From NCBI GenBank assembly GCA_034440495.1, contig JAWXCE010000002.1, positions 1 to 64,000 on the forward strand: 64,000 nt of DNA. The letters run 5' to 3'. Shown piece after piece: positions 33,229 to 41,973 of this stretch. The DNA is from JAWXCE01 sp034440495. Its GTDB lineage: Bacteria > Pseudomonadota > Alphaproteobacteria > Rhizobiales > Rhodomicrobiaceae. The translations under genes were made by a program, and so were the position numbers. Under the pieces are notes generated by a model that saw only the letters and a program-made list of their open reading frames with translations, was not told where the DNA came from and ran no database searches. Within the stretch, counting starts at the first letter, position 1. Every line of letters begins with the position of its first letter.

Positions 33229-35067
33229 ATGGTCGCCGCATGGATCGCCCAGTCGGGCCAAGCTTTGGAAAATGCCGATGCCGCCGGTCTCGGACCGATG
33301 CCAGCGTGGGATCTGACGGATTTGTATCCCACGCCCGGCAGTGCCGAATTCGCGACAGACCTGGCCGCATCGGAGGGCGACGCCGAGGCGTTTGCGGCGC
33401 GTTACAGCGGCAAATTAGCATCCATTCTGGCCGATTATGGCGGCGATGGCCTTGCAGCGCCAATTCGCGAATTTGAGTCCATGCAGGACAGGTTGGGGCG
33501 GATTGGCTCATTCGCCTACTTGCATTACGTTACAGACACTGCGGACCCGGCGCGGGCGAAGTTTTTCGGCGACGTGCAGCAGAATTTGACCGATATCAGC
33601 ATAAAACTCTTGTTTTTCACACTCGAACTGAACCGGCTGGATGACGGCGCCATCGACGCTGCGCTCGCTACTCCCGCGCTCGGGTATTACCGCCCGTGGT
33701 TAACAGACTTGCGCCAGGAAAAGCCGTATGAGCTTTCCGACGATCTGGAAAAGCTGTTTCAGGAAAAAAGCATTACCAGCCAGGCCGCATGGGGGCGTCT
33801 GTTCAGCGAAACCATGACATCGCTGCGCTTTGAAATCGATGGGGAAATGCTGCCTCTGGAGCCTGCGCTAAACCGTTTGACCGACCCGGACGACGGTAAA
33901 CGCCGCGCCGCAGGCGAAGCGCTATCGAAGGTGTTCCGCAAGAACGTGCGCCTGTTCACCCTCATCACCAACACGCTGGCGAAGGATAAGGAAATCTCCG
34001 ACCGGTGGCGCGGCTACTCGGATGTAGCCTCCGCCCGGCATCTCAGCAACCGGGTGGAGCCGGAAGTGGTCGACGCGCTCGTGTCCGCCGTAAAAGCCCG
34101 GTATGAGCAGCTCTCACATCGCTATTATGCGCTCAAAGCGCGCTGGCTACAGGTGGATACGCTAAATTTCTGGGATCGCAACGCGCCCATTTCCACCGAG
34201 TCGTCGGTGACTGTGCCGTGGGATGAAGCCCGGCGCACGGTGCTTGAAGCGTTCCGCGGCTTTTCGCCCGATATCGCCAGTATCGCCTCGACCTTTTTTG
34301 AAAAGCGCTGGATTGATGGGCCTGTTCGCGATGGCAAGGCGCCGGGCGCATTTGCTCACCCGACCGTGCCTAGCGCACATCCTTACGTAATGATGAACTA
34401 TCAGGGCAAACCGCGCGATGTGATGACGCTCGCGCATGAGCTTGGTCACGGCGTGCATCAGGTGCTTGCCAACGGCCAAGGGCCGCTGATGGCCTACACG
34501 CCGCTAACGCTTGCCGAAACCGCCAGCGTGTTCGGCGAAATGCTGACTTTCAAAGCGCTATTGGCGAAAACGGCTGACGCCAGCGAACGTAAGGCTCTGC
34601 TGGCGCAAAAGGTCGAGGATAAGATCAACACAGTGGTGCGGCAGGTCGCGTTTTACGAGTTCGAGCGCCGCTTGCATGTGGAGCGCCGCAACGGAGAACT
34701 GACGTCCGAGCAGATCGGTCGCATCTGGATCGACGTACAGCGTGAAAGCCTTGGGCCATCCGTTACGCTCAACGAGGGCTACGAAAACTACTGGGTCTAT
34801 ATCCCTCATTTCGTGCATTCGCCGTTCTACGTTTACGCCTACGCATTTGGCGATTGCCTCGTGAATTCGCTTTACGCGGTTTATGAGAAAACGCCGGATG
34901 GTTTTCAGCAACGTTACCTCGATCTCTTGAAAGCCGGAGGGTCTAAACACCACAAAGAGCTATTGGCCCCGTTTGGTCTTGACGCGACCGATCCGGATTT
35001 CTGGACGCTGGGCCTCAACGTGATCGAAAATCTCATCACCGAACTTGAAGGTATGGAAGACGCATGA
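33229..35067 (+). CDS. pepF: Oligoendopeptidase F family M3 metallopeptidase
   Basis: This 612-residue cytosolic peptidase has the M3 zinc site in LAHELGHGVHQ near residue 402, with a downstream glutamate in LAETASVFGEM. The opening GPMPAWDLTDLYPTPGSAEF and the GYSDVASARHLSNRVEPEVV block are typical of PepF-type oligoendopeptidases, which cleave short peptides. It could process peptides brought in by the neighbouring importer, although that is inference. An AGGA site precedes the ATG. The stop overlaps the next gene's ATG (ATGA). Confidence 0.93.
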   Translation: MVAAWIAQSGQALENADAAGLGPMPAWDLTDLYPTPGSAEFATDLAASEGDAEAFAARYSGKLASILADYGGDGLAAPIREFESMQDRLGRIGSFAYLHYVTDTADPARAKFFGDVQQNLTDISIKLLFFTLELNRLDDGAIDAALATPALGYYRPWLTDLRQEKPYELSDDLEKLFQEKSITSQAAWGRLFSETMTSLRFEIDGEMLPLEPALNRLTDPDDGKRRAAGEALSKVFRKNVRLFTLITNTLAKDKEISDRWRGYSDVASARHLSNRVEPEVVDALVSAVKARYEQLSHRYYALKARWLQVDTLNFWDRNAPISTESSVTVPWDEARRTVLEAFRGFSPDIASIASTFFEKRWIDGPVRDGKAPGAFAHPTVPSAHPYVMMNYQGKPRDVMTLAHELGHGVHQVLANGQGPLMAYTPLTLAETASVFGEMLTFKALLAKTADASERKALLAQKVEDKINTVVRQVAFYEFERRLHVERRNGELTSEQIGRIWIDVQRESLGPSVTLNEGYENYWVYIPHFVHSPFYVYAYAFGDCLVNSLYAVYEKTPDGFQQRYLDLLKAGGSKHHKELLAPFGLDATDPDFWTLGLNVIENLITELEGMEDA

Positions 35068-36452
35068 CCGAAACAACGCCCCCCGCCGATAGCGAAGACA
35101 ATCGCTTTTCTCAGCGTATGAAGCGGTATGCGAAGGTCGGGACATCGGTCGGCGGCGTAGCGGCCCGTATTGCGAGTCAGCGCGTATTTGGCATGACTGG
35201 CGATCAGGCGAAAAACGCGGGCGAACTGGCGAGGGCGCTGGGTGGGCTAAAAGGCCCGTTGATGAAGCTGGCGCAATTGCTCTCCACCATCCCCGATGCG
35301 GTGCCGCCGGAATACGCGGCCGAGCTGTCGCAGTTGCAGGCGCAGGCTCCACCCATGGGCTGGGCGTTTGTCAAGCGGCGGATGGCGGCGGAGTTGGGGC
35401 CGGAGTGGCGCGACAAGTTTGCCGAGTTTGGACAGGACGCTGCGGCGGCGGCGTCGCTGGGACAAGTTCATAAGGCTGTGGGTCTCGATGGCCGCGTGCT
35501 GGCGTGTAAGCTGCAATATCCGGACATGCAGTCGGCCGTGGAGGCTGACCTCAACCAGTTGAAGGTGCTGCTAGGTTTGCATCGTCGCATGGATTCGAGC
35601 CTCGACACGTCGGAGATCGGCGCTGAGATCGCGGCTCGGCTGCGCGAGGAACTCGACTACGTATTGGAAGCAAAGCATATCCGCCTGTATCGCGGCATTT
35701 TTGCGGGCAACGACGCCATTCGCGTGCCCGGCGTCGCGCCCGAGTTGTCCACGCCGCGTCTGTTGAGCATGGATTGGCTCGAAGGCGGAAGGCTCATCGA
35801 TTACAAAACTCGCCCGCTGGATGAGCGTAACGTCATCGCCACCGCGCTGTTCCGCGCCTGGTGGTATCCATTCAGCCACTACGGCGTTATCCACGGCGAC
35901 CCGCATCTGGGCAACTACACGATTTTTGAGGATGGCGAAGGCCGCGCGGCAGGCATAAACTTGTTGGACTACGGCTGCATCCGCACCTTCGACCCTAGCT
36001 TTGTCGAGGGAGTGATCGACCTTTATCGCGGGCTGCAAAACAACGACCGCGCGCGCGTCGTGCACGCTTACGAAACCTGGGGCTTTAAGGGGCTATCCAA
36101 CGATCTGATTGACATCCTCAACATCTGGGCCGGTTTTATCTACGGCCCGCTGCTCGACGACCGTGTGCGCCCCATAGCCGAGGGTGTTTCGCCGGGCCAG
36201 TACGGGCGGCGCGAGGCGTTCGCCGTGCATCAGGGGCTGAAGGCGAAGGGGCCGGTAAAAATCCCGCGCGAATTCGTGTTCATGGATCGCGCCGCAATTG
36301 GCCTCGGCAGCGTGTTTCTGCATCTGGGCGCGGAGATAAACTCCTACCGCGTCTTCAACGAAACCATCGCCGACTACGAAACCGAAACCGTCCGCCGCCG
36401 CCAAGCCGAAGCATTCGCCGCCGCCGGAGTGCCCCTGCCCTCGTCAGTCTAG
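35064..36452 (+). CDS. ABC1/AarF/UbiB family atypical kinase-like protein
   Basis: This 462-residue protein has the ABC1 kinase fold. The KxGQ position reads KLAQ (GPLMKLAQLLSTIPDAVP), so its glycine is alanine. The alanine-rich nucleotide loop is AAAASLGQVHKA, the catalytic-lysine strand is LACKLQYPDM, the catalytic loop is HGDPHLGNYTI and the metal-binding motif is LLDYG. Family members support ubiquinone synthesis as ATPases or kinases. This subfamily, coupled by four bases to an M3 peptidase, recurs in Hyphomicrobiales and is distinct from the main UbiB gene, which usually sits with ubiE. Confidence 0.88.
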   Translation: MTETTPPADSEDNRFSQRMKRYAKVGTSVGGVAARIASQRVFGMTGDQAKNAGELARALGGLKGPLMKLAQLLSTIPDAVPPEYAAELSQLQAQAPPMGWAFVKRRMAAELGPEWRDKFAEFGQDAAAAASLGQVHKAVGLDGRVLACKLQYPDMQSAVEADLNQLKVLLGLHRRMDSSLDTSEIGAEIAARLREELDYVLEAKHIRLYRGIFAGNDAIRVPGVAPELSTPRLLSMDWLEGGRLIDYKTRPLDERNVIATALFRAWWYPFSHYGVIHGDPHLGNYTIFEDGEGRAAGINLLDYGCIRTFDPSFVEGVIDLYRGLQNNDRARVVHAYETWGFKGLSNDLIDILNIWAGFIYGPLLDDRVRPIAEGVSPGQYGRREAFAVHQGLKAKGPVKIPREFVFMDRAAIGLGSVFLHLGAEINSYRVFNETIADYETETVRRRQAEAFAAAGVPLPSSV

Positions 36453-36480
36453 CTGCGGGTTGAGCATCTCGTTAAAAAGG

Positions 36481-38298
36481 CTACTCCGCTGCTGCGGTTG
36501 TAAATTGCAGCTCAGCGAGCCGCGCATAGGTGCCGCCGCGTTTGACGAGCCGCTCGTGCGTGCCTTCCTCGATGATGTGGCCGTCCTCCATCACGAGGAT
36601 GCGGTTGGCGCGCAGCACCGTCGACAGCCGATGCGCGATGATGAGCGTCGTGCGGCCGCGCATAACGCGCTCAAGCGCCGCCTGCACCTGCGCCTCGCTC
36701 TCGGCGTCTAGCGCGCTGGTCGCTTCGTCGAGCAGAAGGATCGGCGCATCGCGCAATATGGCCCGCGCAATGGCGACGCGCTGGCGTTGCCCGCCGGAGA
36801 GCATCACGCCTCGTTCGCCGAGCCGCGTTGCGTAGCCAAGCGGCAGTTTCTCGATAAATTCGTCGGCGATAGCGGTGCGGGCCGCCTCGCGCACCTGCTC
36901 GTCGGTCGCATCCGGCGCGCCATAGCGAATGTTATCCGCCGCCGTGCCGCTGAAAATCACGTTGTCCTGCGAGACCACCGCGATGCGTTCGCGCAGCTTG
37001 AGCAGGGACGCTTCGCGCAGCGGCACGCCGTCGATCAGGATGCGGCCTCCCTGCGGATCGTAAAAGCGCAGCAGCAGCCCGAATAAGGTGGTTTTGCCCG
37101 CGCCGGATGGGCCGACCACAGCCACCCTCTCGCCCGACTTTATGGCGAGGTTCAGCCCGCGCACCACCGGCTCGCCTGGCCGCGAGGGATAAGCAAACGT
37201 CACATTTTCAAACGCGATTTCCCCACGCAGCTTTGGCTGAAACGATATTGGAATAGGTGGGGACACTATCTCGGACTTGACCTCAAGCAGTTCTGTAAGC
37301 CGCTCGGCCGCGCCCGCTGCCTGTTGCAGTTCACCCCACACTTCCGCGAGTTCGCCAACCGCCCCCGCCGCGAACGCCGCATAAAGGACGAACTGCGCCA
37401 GGCGCCCGCCCGTCATCGTGCCCGCCAGCACGTCCTGCGCGCCCAGCCACAAAATGCCGGTGACGCTGGCGAAAACCAGGAAAATGGCGGTGGCGGTTAG
37501 AAATGCGCGGGCGCGAGTGCGCAGAATGGCGGCCTCAAACGCCCGGCCGACAGCCGTCTGATAGCGGCCGGAGACGTGCCCCTCTGTCGTGTAGGCTTGC
37601 ATGGTGCGGGCAGCGGCGAGATTTTCGCTGGCATAGACCGAGGCGTCGGCCAATTCGTCCTGAGCGCGGCGCGAAAGCTGACGCACGAAGCGGCCTGATG
37701 CGATCAGCGGCAGCATGATGAACGGAATGGCGACGGCGACGAGCAGACTGAGTTTAAGGCTCGTCAGAAACATCATGATGATCGCGCCGGACAGCATCAC
37801 CGCATTACGCAGCGACTGACTGACGGCGGTGATGACGGCGCCGCGGATGAGCGTTGTGTCGGCGGTGAGACGCGACATCACCTCGCTGGAATGGGTTTTC
37901 TCGAAAAATGAGGGACTAAGGCTGGCGATGTGGCGGAAAACATCAGCGCGCACATCCGCCACAACCCGCTCGCCAAGCCAGGACACGAAATAAAAGCGGG
38001 CGGAGCTGGCGATAGCTAGCGTGGCGCCGACCGCGAGAAGCACGAGGAAGTAGCCGTTTATAGCCGACGCGCTTTGCCCATTAAAGCCGTTGTCGATCAT
38101 ATCCTTGATCGCAGTCGGCAGGGTCAGCGTCGCGGCGGATGACAGGAAAAGCGCGGCAAGCGTAAACACCAGGATGGCGGGATGGCGCAGCACATAAGGC
38201 TTAAGCTGAAACAGCGGACGCAGATCGCGCGACGGCGTTTCTGCGCCCGGCGCGCCCGGAATGTCTTCGCGATCCTGTCTTGACGGACGACGTGCCAC
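36481..38298 (-). CDS. ABC exporter, MsbA-like transmembrane/ATPase fusion
   Basis: This 605-residue half-transporter has a six-helix exporter domain (residues about 35-320) and an ATPase domain. Walker A is GPSGAGKTTLFGLLLRF, the Q-loop is VVSQDNVIFSGTAADNIRYG, the signature is LSGGQRQRVAIARAIL and Walker B is ILLLDEATSALDAESE. The family includes MsbA (lipid A flippase) and many lipid or drug exporters. The segment EVMSRLTADTTLIR is typical of this alphaproteobacterial subgroup. The substrate is unknown. It converges with the ABC1 gene. Confidence 0.92.
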   Translation of the reverse strand: MARRPSRQDREDIPGAPGAETPSRDLRPLFQLKPYVLRHPAILVFTLAALFLSSAATLTLPTAIKDMIDNGFNGQSASAINGYFLVLLAVGATLAIASSARFYFVSWLGERVVADVRADVFRHIASLSPSFFEKTHSSEVMSRLTADTTLIRGAVITAVSQSLRNAVMLSGAIIMMFLTSLKLSLLVAVAIPFIMLPLIASGRFVRQLSRRAQDELADASVYASENLAAARTMQAYTTEGHVSGRYQTAVGRAFEAAILRTRARAFLTATAIFLVFASVTGILWLGAQDVLAGTMTGGRLAQFVLYAAFAAGAVGELAEVWGELQQAAGAAERLTELLEVKSEIVSPPIPISFQPKLRGEIAFENVTFAYPSRPGEPVVRGLNLAIKSGERVAVVGPSGAGKTTLFGLLLRFYDPQGGRILIDGVPLREASLLKLRERIAVVSQDNVIFSGTAADNIRYGAPDATDEQVREAARTAIADEFIEKLPLGYATRLGERGVMLSGGQRQRVAIARAILRDAPILLLDEATSALDAESEAQVQAALERVMRGRTTLIIAHRLSTVLRANRILVMEDGHIIEEGTHERLVKRGGTYARLAELQFTTAAAE

Positions 38299-38371
38299 TG
38301 CGTTTCCAACCCTGATTGTGTTTGAGGCGAACGCGCGCCGCGTGTCCTCAAAATCGCCTGTGAAACCAGGC

Positions 38372-38401
38372 TTGTCATTGAAATGTAAAATGGGCTATAT
38401 C
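38372..38401 (+). promoter_or_regulatory. Candidate sigma-70 promoter of rpmE
   Basis: TTGTCA at 38372-38377 and TATATC at 38396-38401 are 18 bases apart, about 70 bases upstream of rpmE. Assigned by pattern only. Confidence 0.4.
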
Positions 38402-38470
38402 ATGGACAAATCCCATAGTCCAAATTGATGCAGCCGCCTTCGTTAAGGCGAACACGTGAAGGATCGAGCG

Positions 38471-38692
38471 ATGAAGAAAGATATCCATCCGAACTATCAC
38501 AAAATTAAGGTCGTGATGACCAATGGAGACGAGTTCGAGACCTTTTCGACCTATGGGGAAGAGGGCGCGGTACTGAACCTGGACGTCGATCCGAACACGC
38601 ACCCGGCCTGGACGGGCGGCAACCAACAGTTGCTCGACCGTGGCGGCCGTCTGAGCCGCTTCAAAAAGAAGTATGAAGGCCTGATTAAGTAA
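38471..38692 (+). CDS. rpmE: 50S ribosomal protein L31
   Basis: This 73-residue protein opens MKKDIHPNYHKIKVVMTNGD and contains NLDVDPNTHPAWTGGNQQLLD and RFKKKYEGL. The zinc-binding cysteine pairs of the C-plus form are absent, so this is the zinc-independent type. ATG 38471 is preferred to 38456 because it matches the family N-terminus. The gene is followed by a hairpin and by the convergent DUF1465 gene. Confidence 0.95.
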   Translation: MKKDIHPNYHKIKVVMTNGDEFETFSTYGEEGAVLNLDVDPNTHPAWTGGNQQLLDRGGRLSRFKKKYEGLIK

Positions 38693-38700
38693 TCAGACCA

Positions 38701-38739
38701 GGAAAGGGTGGACAATATCCGCCCTGCCCGCCCCTTTCC
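38701..38739. terminator. Inverted repeat between convergent rpmE and DUF1465 genes
   Basis: GGAAAGGG at 38701-38708 pairs with CCCTTTCC at 38732-38739. It begins nine bases after the rpmE stop and ends 13 bases before the DUF1465 stop, the expected place for a shared terminator. The loop is long and no clear T run follows, so confidence is limited. Confidence 0.4.
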
Positions 38740-38751
38740 CCGCACAAATTT

Positions 38752-39291
38752 TCAGCGCGGAGCGCCGAACGCCGTTTTGAGGAGATCGAACTGCGCAGTT
38801 ACAGTATGCGCGACTGGCAACTTTGACGGCTCACGCTCATCGTTGAGCATCATGCGGTCAAGGCGCGAAATCCGATCATGCAGCTTTAAGCTGGCCTCAA
38901 CCAGGTCCTTGAGCGCCTCGGGCAACTCGTGATAACCAGCGGTTTTTGTGGAACGGCCAATCGGCACTAGCACTACGCGGTGTTTGCTGGATGCCGCCTG
39001 ATCTTCGGAAATTTCACCCCTGTTGACCGCCCGCCTGACGAGAAGCCATGACGCAAGCTGCATAAGCCGCGTTGTTAGCCGCATACTTTCAGTTGCATAT
39101 GCAATCGTAAGGGGAGATTTGAGGCGTCTGCCGTCTATGCGGCCCGGGCCATCTAGATAATTAGCCGTCTGCTCAACCATCGCCATGCCCTCGTCGAATA
39201 ACGCGAGGAACTGCGGCGAAGATTTATATCGGTCGCGAAAGGCGATAGGGATGCCTGTAAACTCAGACTGAGGCGACACATAACTGGTCAT
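38752..39291 (-). CDS. DUF1465 family protein
   Basis: This 179-residue protein shows the DUF1465 signature YATESMRLTTRLMQLASWLLVRRAVNRGEIS in its middle (about residues 75-105; cited for its position only). EGMAMVEQTANYLDGPGR comes before it, and a predicted helix LKLHDRISRLDRMML after. It is alpha-helical and probably cytosolic, with no known function to me. The ATG at 39291 has GGAAGAG just upstream; a longer start at 39318 is less likely. The position beside rpmE is conserved in related genomes as far as I recall. Confidence 0.87.
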   Translation of the reverse strand: MTSYVSPQSEFTGIPIAFRDRYKSSPQFLALFDEGMAMVEQTANYLDGPGRIDGRRLKSPLTIAYATESMRLTTRLMQLASWLLVRRAVNRGEISEDQAASSKHRVVLVPIGRSTKTAGYHELPEALKDLVEASLKLHDRISRLDRMMLNDEREPSKLPVAHTVTAQFDLLKTAFGAPR

Positions 39292-39654
39292 GCTCTTCCG
39301 CTTTGTAACGCGCGGCATACGCCAAGACGCAATGAACTAAGAATCGACTCGAACATCATAAAGAAGCAGGCGTTAAAAGTAAAAGCCAAGTTGCGCTGCA
39401 GCTTCCGGTTCGCCGCTTTCGCTGCTGCCACCATTATGTGACCGGTGAAAGGCCGTCTGTAAAAAAATGATGCTATAGTTAAGAAAAAGGGCCGCTTGCG
39501 GCGAGCGGCCCTTTTAGGGGCAGGTAGACCTTTGAGTGCGGAGGGTCCGCCTCAACGCCAGTTGTCTGGACATGACGAGGTTTAAGTCAAATATCCTAAT
39601 GCATGGTTAAAATTATATTCCCATTGAATATTTTGAGATTTATCACTTGTGGAG
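39292..39654. other. 363-base intergenic region with a bidirectional terminator
   Basis: No credible gene is seen between DUF1465 and DUF1192. The region contains the strong symmetrical terminator at 39485-39515. The rest should hold the DUF1465 promoter. A short transcript from the plus strand ending at the terminator is possible but has no further support. Confidence 0.45.
39485..39515. terminator. Bidirectional Rho-independent terminator
   Basis: AAAAGGGCCGCT at 39485-39496 pairs with AGCGGCCCTTTT at 39504-39515 around a seven-base loop. The flanking A and T runs make it functional in either direction. On the minus strand it lies about 140 bases after the DUF1192 stop. Confidence 0.8.
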
Positions 39655-39843
39655 TTATTTTTTAAACACCGCCGAAGCCGCCGACGCGGAGGCTTGTTTC
39701 TGGCTGATTTTCTGTTGTACACGGGAAATCTCGGCTAACAGAGCTTTCACGCGCTCCTCAAGTTCAGCGATAGAGAGGCGCTCAAGCTCCTCGCCAATCT
39801 GGATCGGCTTCAACAGTTTTTTCGCTTCGCCGTCATCCCACAT
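39655..39843 (-). CDS. DUF1192 family small protein
   Basis: This 62-residue protein fits DUF1192: a short acidic N-terminus, IGEELERLSIAELEERVKAL, LAEISRVQQKI as a short coiled coil, and a C-terminal SAASAVFKK. Family members are small cytosolic proteins without a known role. It is divergent from the quinone oxidoreductase gene, a neighbourhood common in Hyphomicrobiales. Confidence 0.82.
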   Translation of the reverse strand: MWDDGEAKKLLKPIQIGEELERLSIAELEERVKALLAEISRVQQKISQKQASASAASAVFKK

Positions 39844-39961
39844 GAACTATCTCATGATTTAAACGCTATTGTAATATCCCACCTTAGGGTAAATTTCGTA
39901 GGAAGAAATCCAGCGATCTTTTACATTCAGTAAATTTTGTCGGCGTTAAAGGCGTTTCTGC

Positions 39962-40957
39962 ATGACGTTACCATCAAACATGACCGCGATTGTCGCGGCT
40001 GAACCGGGCGGGCCTGAGACGTTCAGTCTGGTTGACGCACCCACTCCAACGCGCGCCGCGAGCGAAGTTATCATCAAAGTCGCAGCGGCTGGCGTCAACA
40101 GGCTGGATATTTTGCAGCGTCAGGGGCTTTATCCCGCGCCGAAAGGGGCATCGCCGATTTTAGGACTTGAGGCGGCCGGGGTTGTTGTGGCTGTTGGCGA
40201 CAGCGTGAAGCGGTATCGCGTCGGGGATCAGGTTTGCGCGCTGTTGAGCGGCGGCGGTTATGCCGAATATTGTGCAGCCGATCAAGGCTCGGTATTGCCA
40301 ATCCCGCAAGGATTGACCGCCATTGAAGCCGCCTCGCTGCCGGAGACTTTTTTCACGGTGGCGCACAATGTTTTCGACCGCGGCGGACTGAAAGCAGGGC
40401 AAAGTTTCCTCGTCCACGGCGGCGCCAGCGGCATAGGCGTCACGGCAATCCAACTCGCCAAAGCCTTCGGAGCCCGCGTTTTCACCACCGCCGGATCGGA
40501 TGAGAAATGCGCGTTTTGCGTGTCGCTGGGCGCTGAAAAGGCGATCAACTACAATCGCGAGGAATTTGCCGAGGTGCTGAGAGACGCGACCAACGGCATC
40601 GGCGTGAATTTGATCCTCGACATGGTGGGCGGCGATTATATCGACCGCAACATCCGGGTTTGCGCCGAGGATGGCCGGATCGTGCAAATCGCCTTCCTGC
40701 GCGGCTCAAAAGCACAGGTCGATTTCATGCGCCTGATGCTAAAGCGAATCACGCTCACCGGCTCCACGTTGCGCGCGCGGCCAGCCGCGATAAAAGCGGA
40801 CATTGCAAAATATTTAGAGGCCAATGTCTGGCCGCTGCTGGCGTCCGGCGCAGTCAAGCCTGTTATCGACAGTACATTTCCGCTCGCGGAGGCCGCCGCC
40901 GCGCACGCCCGCATGGAGAGCAATGACCATATCGGCAAAATTGTGCTGACCATTTAA
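39962..40957 (+). CDS. NAD(P)H-quinone oxidoreductase, zinc-free MDR family (PIG3-like)
   Basis: This 331-residue protein is a medium-chain dehydrogenase/reductase lacking the zinc ligands of alcohol dehydrogenases. It opens MTAIVAAEPGGPETFSLVD, contains GVNRLDILQRQGLYP and LGLEAAGVVVAVGDSV, and has the Rossmann segment FLVHGGASGIGVTAIQLAKAFG and DMVGGDYIDRN. PIG3/TP53I3-type quinone reductases share this pattern. The ATG at 39962 or the one at 39980 could be used. trcR follows on the same strand about 160 bases later. Confidence 0.9.
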   Translation: MTLPSNMTAIVAAEPGGPETFSLVDAPTPTRAASEVIIKVAAAGVNRLDILQRQGLYPAPKGASPILGLEAAGVVVAVGDSVKRYRVGDQVCALLSGGGYAEYCAADQGSVLPIPQGLTAIEAASLPETFFTVAHNVFDRGGLKAGQSFLVHGGASGIGVTAIQLAKAFGARVFTTAGSDEKCAFCVSLGAEKAINYNREEFAEVLRDATNGIGVNLILDMVGGDYIDRNIRVCAEDGRIVQIAFLRGSKAQVDFMRLMLKRITLTGSTLRARPAAIKADIAKYLEANVWPLLASGAVKPVIDSTFPLAEAAAAHARMESNDHIGKIVLTI

Positions 40958-41120
40958 GCATTTATTCAGCGCAAAATCGCGCTTGCCCGTATCTTTGTTG
41001 CGTCACGCATTCGCTCGCATTATATGTTGCCTGTCATTTATGACGCCAGCTCCCCAGCGAACAATGAAAAGGGAATGGCTCCGGAGGCTTCGTCTCCGGT
41101 TCACGAGAGGATTTTGCCTT

Positions 41121-41756
41121 ATGGATAGACCGTTAATGCCGCAAGCGACCGCCGTATGGCTGGTCGAAAACAGTTCGCTCACCTTTGACCAGATCGCAGA
41201 GTTTTGCGGCCTGCACCCATTGCAGGTGAAGGCGATTGCGGATGGCGACGTGGCGCAGGGCATCAAGGGTTCTGATCCGATTACATCCGGGCAACTGACC
41301 CGCGACGAGATCGCGCGCGCGCAGGAAAACCCGAAGCAGAAACTGCGGCTCGCGAAATCCAAAGTGATGTTGCCGGAAATGCGTTCCAAGCGCGCGCCGA
41401 AATATACGCCAGTATCGAAGCGGCATGAACGACCGAACGCGATTTTGTGGCTGATCCGCAATCATCCGGAGCTGAAGGATACCCAACTCATGCGACTCGT
41501 CGGTACCACCAAGCCAACCATCCAGTCCATCCGCGATCGCTCGCACTGGAATTCGGCGACCCTGGTTGCGCAAGACCCGGTGGCGCTTGGGCTATGTTCG
41601 CAAATCGACCTCGATCAGGCTGTGAGCAAGGCCGCGAAACGCAACAAGGCTGAAAATCCGGACGAGGACGAAGGCCCGGACGCAACTTTGACGCAAGCCC
41701 AGCGCCCGGTTATGGAGAGCGCCGAGGTCGAGGAAGCCGCAGCTTCGGAGGAATAA
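41121..41756 (+). CDS. trcR: TrcR (DUF1013), cell-cycle transcriptional regulator
   Basis: This 211-residue protein matches DUF1013: PLMPQATAVWLVENSSLTFDQ, AEFCGLHPLQVKAIADGDVA, IKGSDPITSGQLTRDEI, and a second helix-turn-helix-like block HPELKDTQLMRLVGTTKPTIQ followed by RSHWNSATLVAQDPVALGLC. The family is named TrcR and is associated with RNA polymerase and cell-cycle control in Alphaproteobacteria. The C-terminus is acidic and variable. ATG 41121 is chosen because GAGAGG precedes it and it matches the family start; the frame extends further upstream without support. Confidence 0.9.
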   Translation: MDRPLMPQATAVWLVENSSLTFDQIAEFCGLHPLQVKAIADGDVAQGIKGSDPITSGQLTRDEIARAQENPKQKLRLAKSKVMLPEMRSKRAPKYTPVSKRHERPNAILWLIRNHPELKDTQLMRLVGTTKPTIQSIRDRSHWNSATLVAQDPVALGLCSQIDLDQAVSKAAKRNKAENPDEDEGPDATLTQAQRPVMESAEVEEAAASEE

Positions 41757-41764
41757 GCCTTTTT

Positions 41765-41849
41765 CGTCATCCTCGGGCAGAGCAGCGAAGTCCCGAGGAT
41801 CCAGTTGATGTGCAAGAGGCTGGATCACCGGATTAAGCCCGGCGATAAC
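41765..41849. repeat. Two-headed palindromic repeat, unit 1 of a tandem cluster
   Basis: The first head at 41765-41804 has ATCCTCGGG pairing with CCCGAGGAT and ends CCAG. The second head at 41820-41849 starts CTGGAT and folds through ACCGG/CCGGC. The arrangement matches the element at 28650-28717. It begins nine bases after the trcR stop. Confidence 0.7.
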
Positions 41850-41876
41850 AAGGATAGGATTGTGCTCCCTCCAGTT

Positions 41877-41965
41877 CGTCATGGCCGGGCTTGACCCGGC
41901 CTTCCAGTTTAACTAGCAAGTTGCCGCTTGAGTCCTCTGGATCGCCGGGTCGGCCCGGCGATGAC
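41877..41965. repeat. Two-headed palindromic repeat, unit 2 of a tandem cluster
   Basis: The first head at 41877-41907 has GGCCGGG pairing with CCCGGCC and ends CCAG. The second head at 41937-41965 starts CTGGAT, with ATCGCCGGG pairing with CCCGGCGAT, and ends ATGAC. It lies between the convergent trcR and porin genes. Confidence 0.75.
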
Positions 41966-41973
41966 GGATGCGT

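Noticed and set aside
39319..39480. A small RNA gene ending at the terminator 39485-39515
   Set aside because: No promoter or recognisable RNA structure was seen, and the terminator is explained by the DUF1192 gene on the other strand.
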